In this document: piece after piece, positions 63,234-64,000 of the stretch
How the letters are laid out: every line of letters begins with the position of its first letter
Position numbering within the stretch: the first letter of the stretch is position 1
Assembly: GCA_047636995.1 (NCBI GenBank)
Contig: JBLIGQ010000009.1
Coordinates: 1 to 64,000 of the forward strand
Length of the DNA stretch: 64,000 nucleotides
Origin: JAQWQB01 sp047636995
Lineage (GTDB): Bacteria > Bacteroidota > Bacteroidia > Flavobacteriales_D > Sanyastnellaceae
Direction: 5' to 3'
Made by a program: the position numbers and the translations under genes
The notes under the pieces: generated by a model
Databases searched by the model: none
What the model was told of the DNA's origin: nothing
What the model saw: the letters and a program-made list of their open reading frames with translations, nothing else

Positions 63234-64000
63234 AAACGCGCTTGAATTGGACGGTGATCACTGTGCTTCACCTGATGTGTATGAAACCAATCTACCCTCA
63301 ACTGGTCACCATATAATATGTAATCTATTCGAAATCCAGGAATGGCCCCAATGTAAGTGCTCCCTAACCCACTTCCGTGATCCACGAATGCGTCATTTAG
63401 GTTTTCAGAAAGTTCATTGTAGGTGTATGAAACAGGAGTGTCATTGAAATCTCCGCACATCACAACTGGATGTGGACTTGAAGCCACATGACTTTTTATT
63501 TTCTCAGATTGACTAGCTCGCTTAACAAAAGCCGTTCTCAAACGATCTGCTAAGCGAACGGCATCATCCTTGTTTGGTCCATCTTCAAGCGCTTTATAAT
63601 CTTCCTTTTGAAAACGAACGCTTGCCATGTGTGCATTGTAAACACGAATGGTATCTGATCCTACAAGGATATCTGTGTAGATGCAAAAATTATTTACATC
63701 AGATGCAAAGGGCATTTCACCTCGATCAACAATCGGGTATTTCGAAAAAGTAACCACACCAAAGTACTGCTGCCCATTCATTTCGTGGGTGTACTTCTCA
63801 TGGTAGTGTTTGTTCTCTAAAAACTGAATGAGGGTATCACGTGTTTCAAACACCCCCTTTCGATCAGTATGATAAAATTCTTGAAAGCACAGAACATCAG
63901 CTGGGTGTGATTTCAAAAACTCAAATATTTTGTCGCGTGTTTTACTCCCTTCGGTCCAATTGTAAAGGTCAAAAAGACGCACATTATAGGACATTACATT
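63224..64000 (-). CDS. Endonuclease/exonuclease/phosphatase-family protein (partial; runs off the right edge)
   Basis: The reading frame is open to the right edge without a stop, so the true N-terminus is outside; an ATG at 63994 is only an internal methionine, as the family normally has an N-terminal membrane region before SYNVRLFD. The EEP fold motifs are SYNVRLFDLYNW, LCFQEFYH with the metal-binding Glu, MCGDFNDTP, and HSDHRPIQARFQW at the C-terminus. The family includes phosphodiesterases of varied substrates; none can be assigned. It converges with the lycopene cyclase gene. Confidence 0.88.
   Translation of the reverse strand, partial: NVMSYNVRLFDLYNWTEGSKTRDKIFEFLKSHPADVLCFQEFYHTDRKGVFETRDTLIQFLENKHYHEKYTHEMNGQQYFGVVTFSKYPIVDRGEMPFASDVNNFCIYTDILVGSDTIRVYNAHMASVRFQKEDYKALEDGPNKDDAVRLADRLRTAFVKRASQSEKIKSHVASSPHPVVMCGDFNDTPVSYTYNELSENLNDAFVDHGSGLGSTYIGAIPGFRIDYILYGDQLRVDWFHTHQVKHSDHRPIQARFQW

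Overview
The window looks like the chromosome of a Bacteroidota bacterium, most likely order Flavobacteriales (Crocinitomicaceae/Cryomorphaceae-like; this placement is inferred from gene content). Markers are exported proteins with type IX secretion C-terminal domains, Cys-rich 'GC-D-ACNY' repeats, TonB-like, PafA, M43, M61 and DUF5686 families, a fused SecDF, BshB1 (bacillithiol), and -7 promoter elements of the form TAnnTTTG rather than sigma70 boxes. GC content is moderate. No insertion sequence, prophage or CRISPR array is visible.

Layout. 1-8.5 kb is an accessory, surface-protein region. It holds the 5' part of a giant repeat-bearing exported protein that runs off the left edge, a small basic membrane protein, a heavily decayed DUF5686 pseudogene, and an FG-GAP/UnbV/SprB-repeat type IX secretion substrate. 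8.6-20.7 kb holds DUF3667, a Lys1-like dehydrogenase, a TonB-like protein, a head-GIN lipoprotein, a Cys-rich exported protein, L-2-hydroxyglutarate oxidase, a UMF1-family transporter, two related OmpA proteins and the run amn-holA-hemE-OmpA. 20.7-30 kb holds an orphan HsdR_N protein, DUF5606, an M3 peptidase, Sua5, dinB, a carboxypeptidase-regulatory-like protein, 3-hydroxybutyryl-CoA dehydrogenase and an M43 protease. 29.7-37.6 kb holds a K+ channel with a zinc-ribbon tail, then an acyl-CoA ligase/PAP2/CrcB/PafA/M61 run, DUF4190 and DUF2752. 37.6-50.5 kb holds DUF4159, secDF, tatA, a Ca/Na antiporter, alkB, panB, an RluA-type synthase, trxB, M15, corA, selO and msrB-msrA. 50.4-56.5 kb holds a membrane gene broken by one in-frame TGA, tRNA-His beside a long inverted repeat, a glycosyltransferase and flippase, gpx-bshB1 and an M23/LysM peptidase.

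56.5-63.2 kb is a very tight eight-gene carotenoid operon: crtI-crtB-unknown-idi-crtD-cruF-crtZ-lycopene cyclase. The enzyme set should convert geranylgeranyl-PP to lycopene, cyclise one end, hydroxylate that ring, and hydrate and 3',4'-desaturate the other end. The expected product is saproxanthin or a close relative. The unknown exported protein in the middle of this operon and the inverted repeat overlapping the crtI start codon are the best candidates for undescribed biology. The window ends inside a membrane-anchored endonuclease/exonuclease/phosphatase-family gene.
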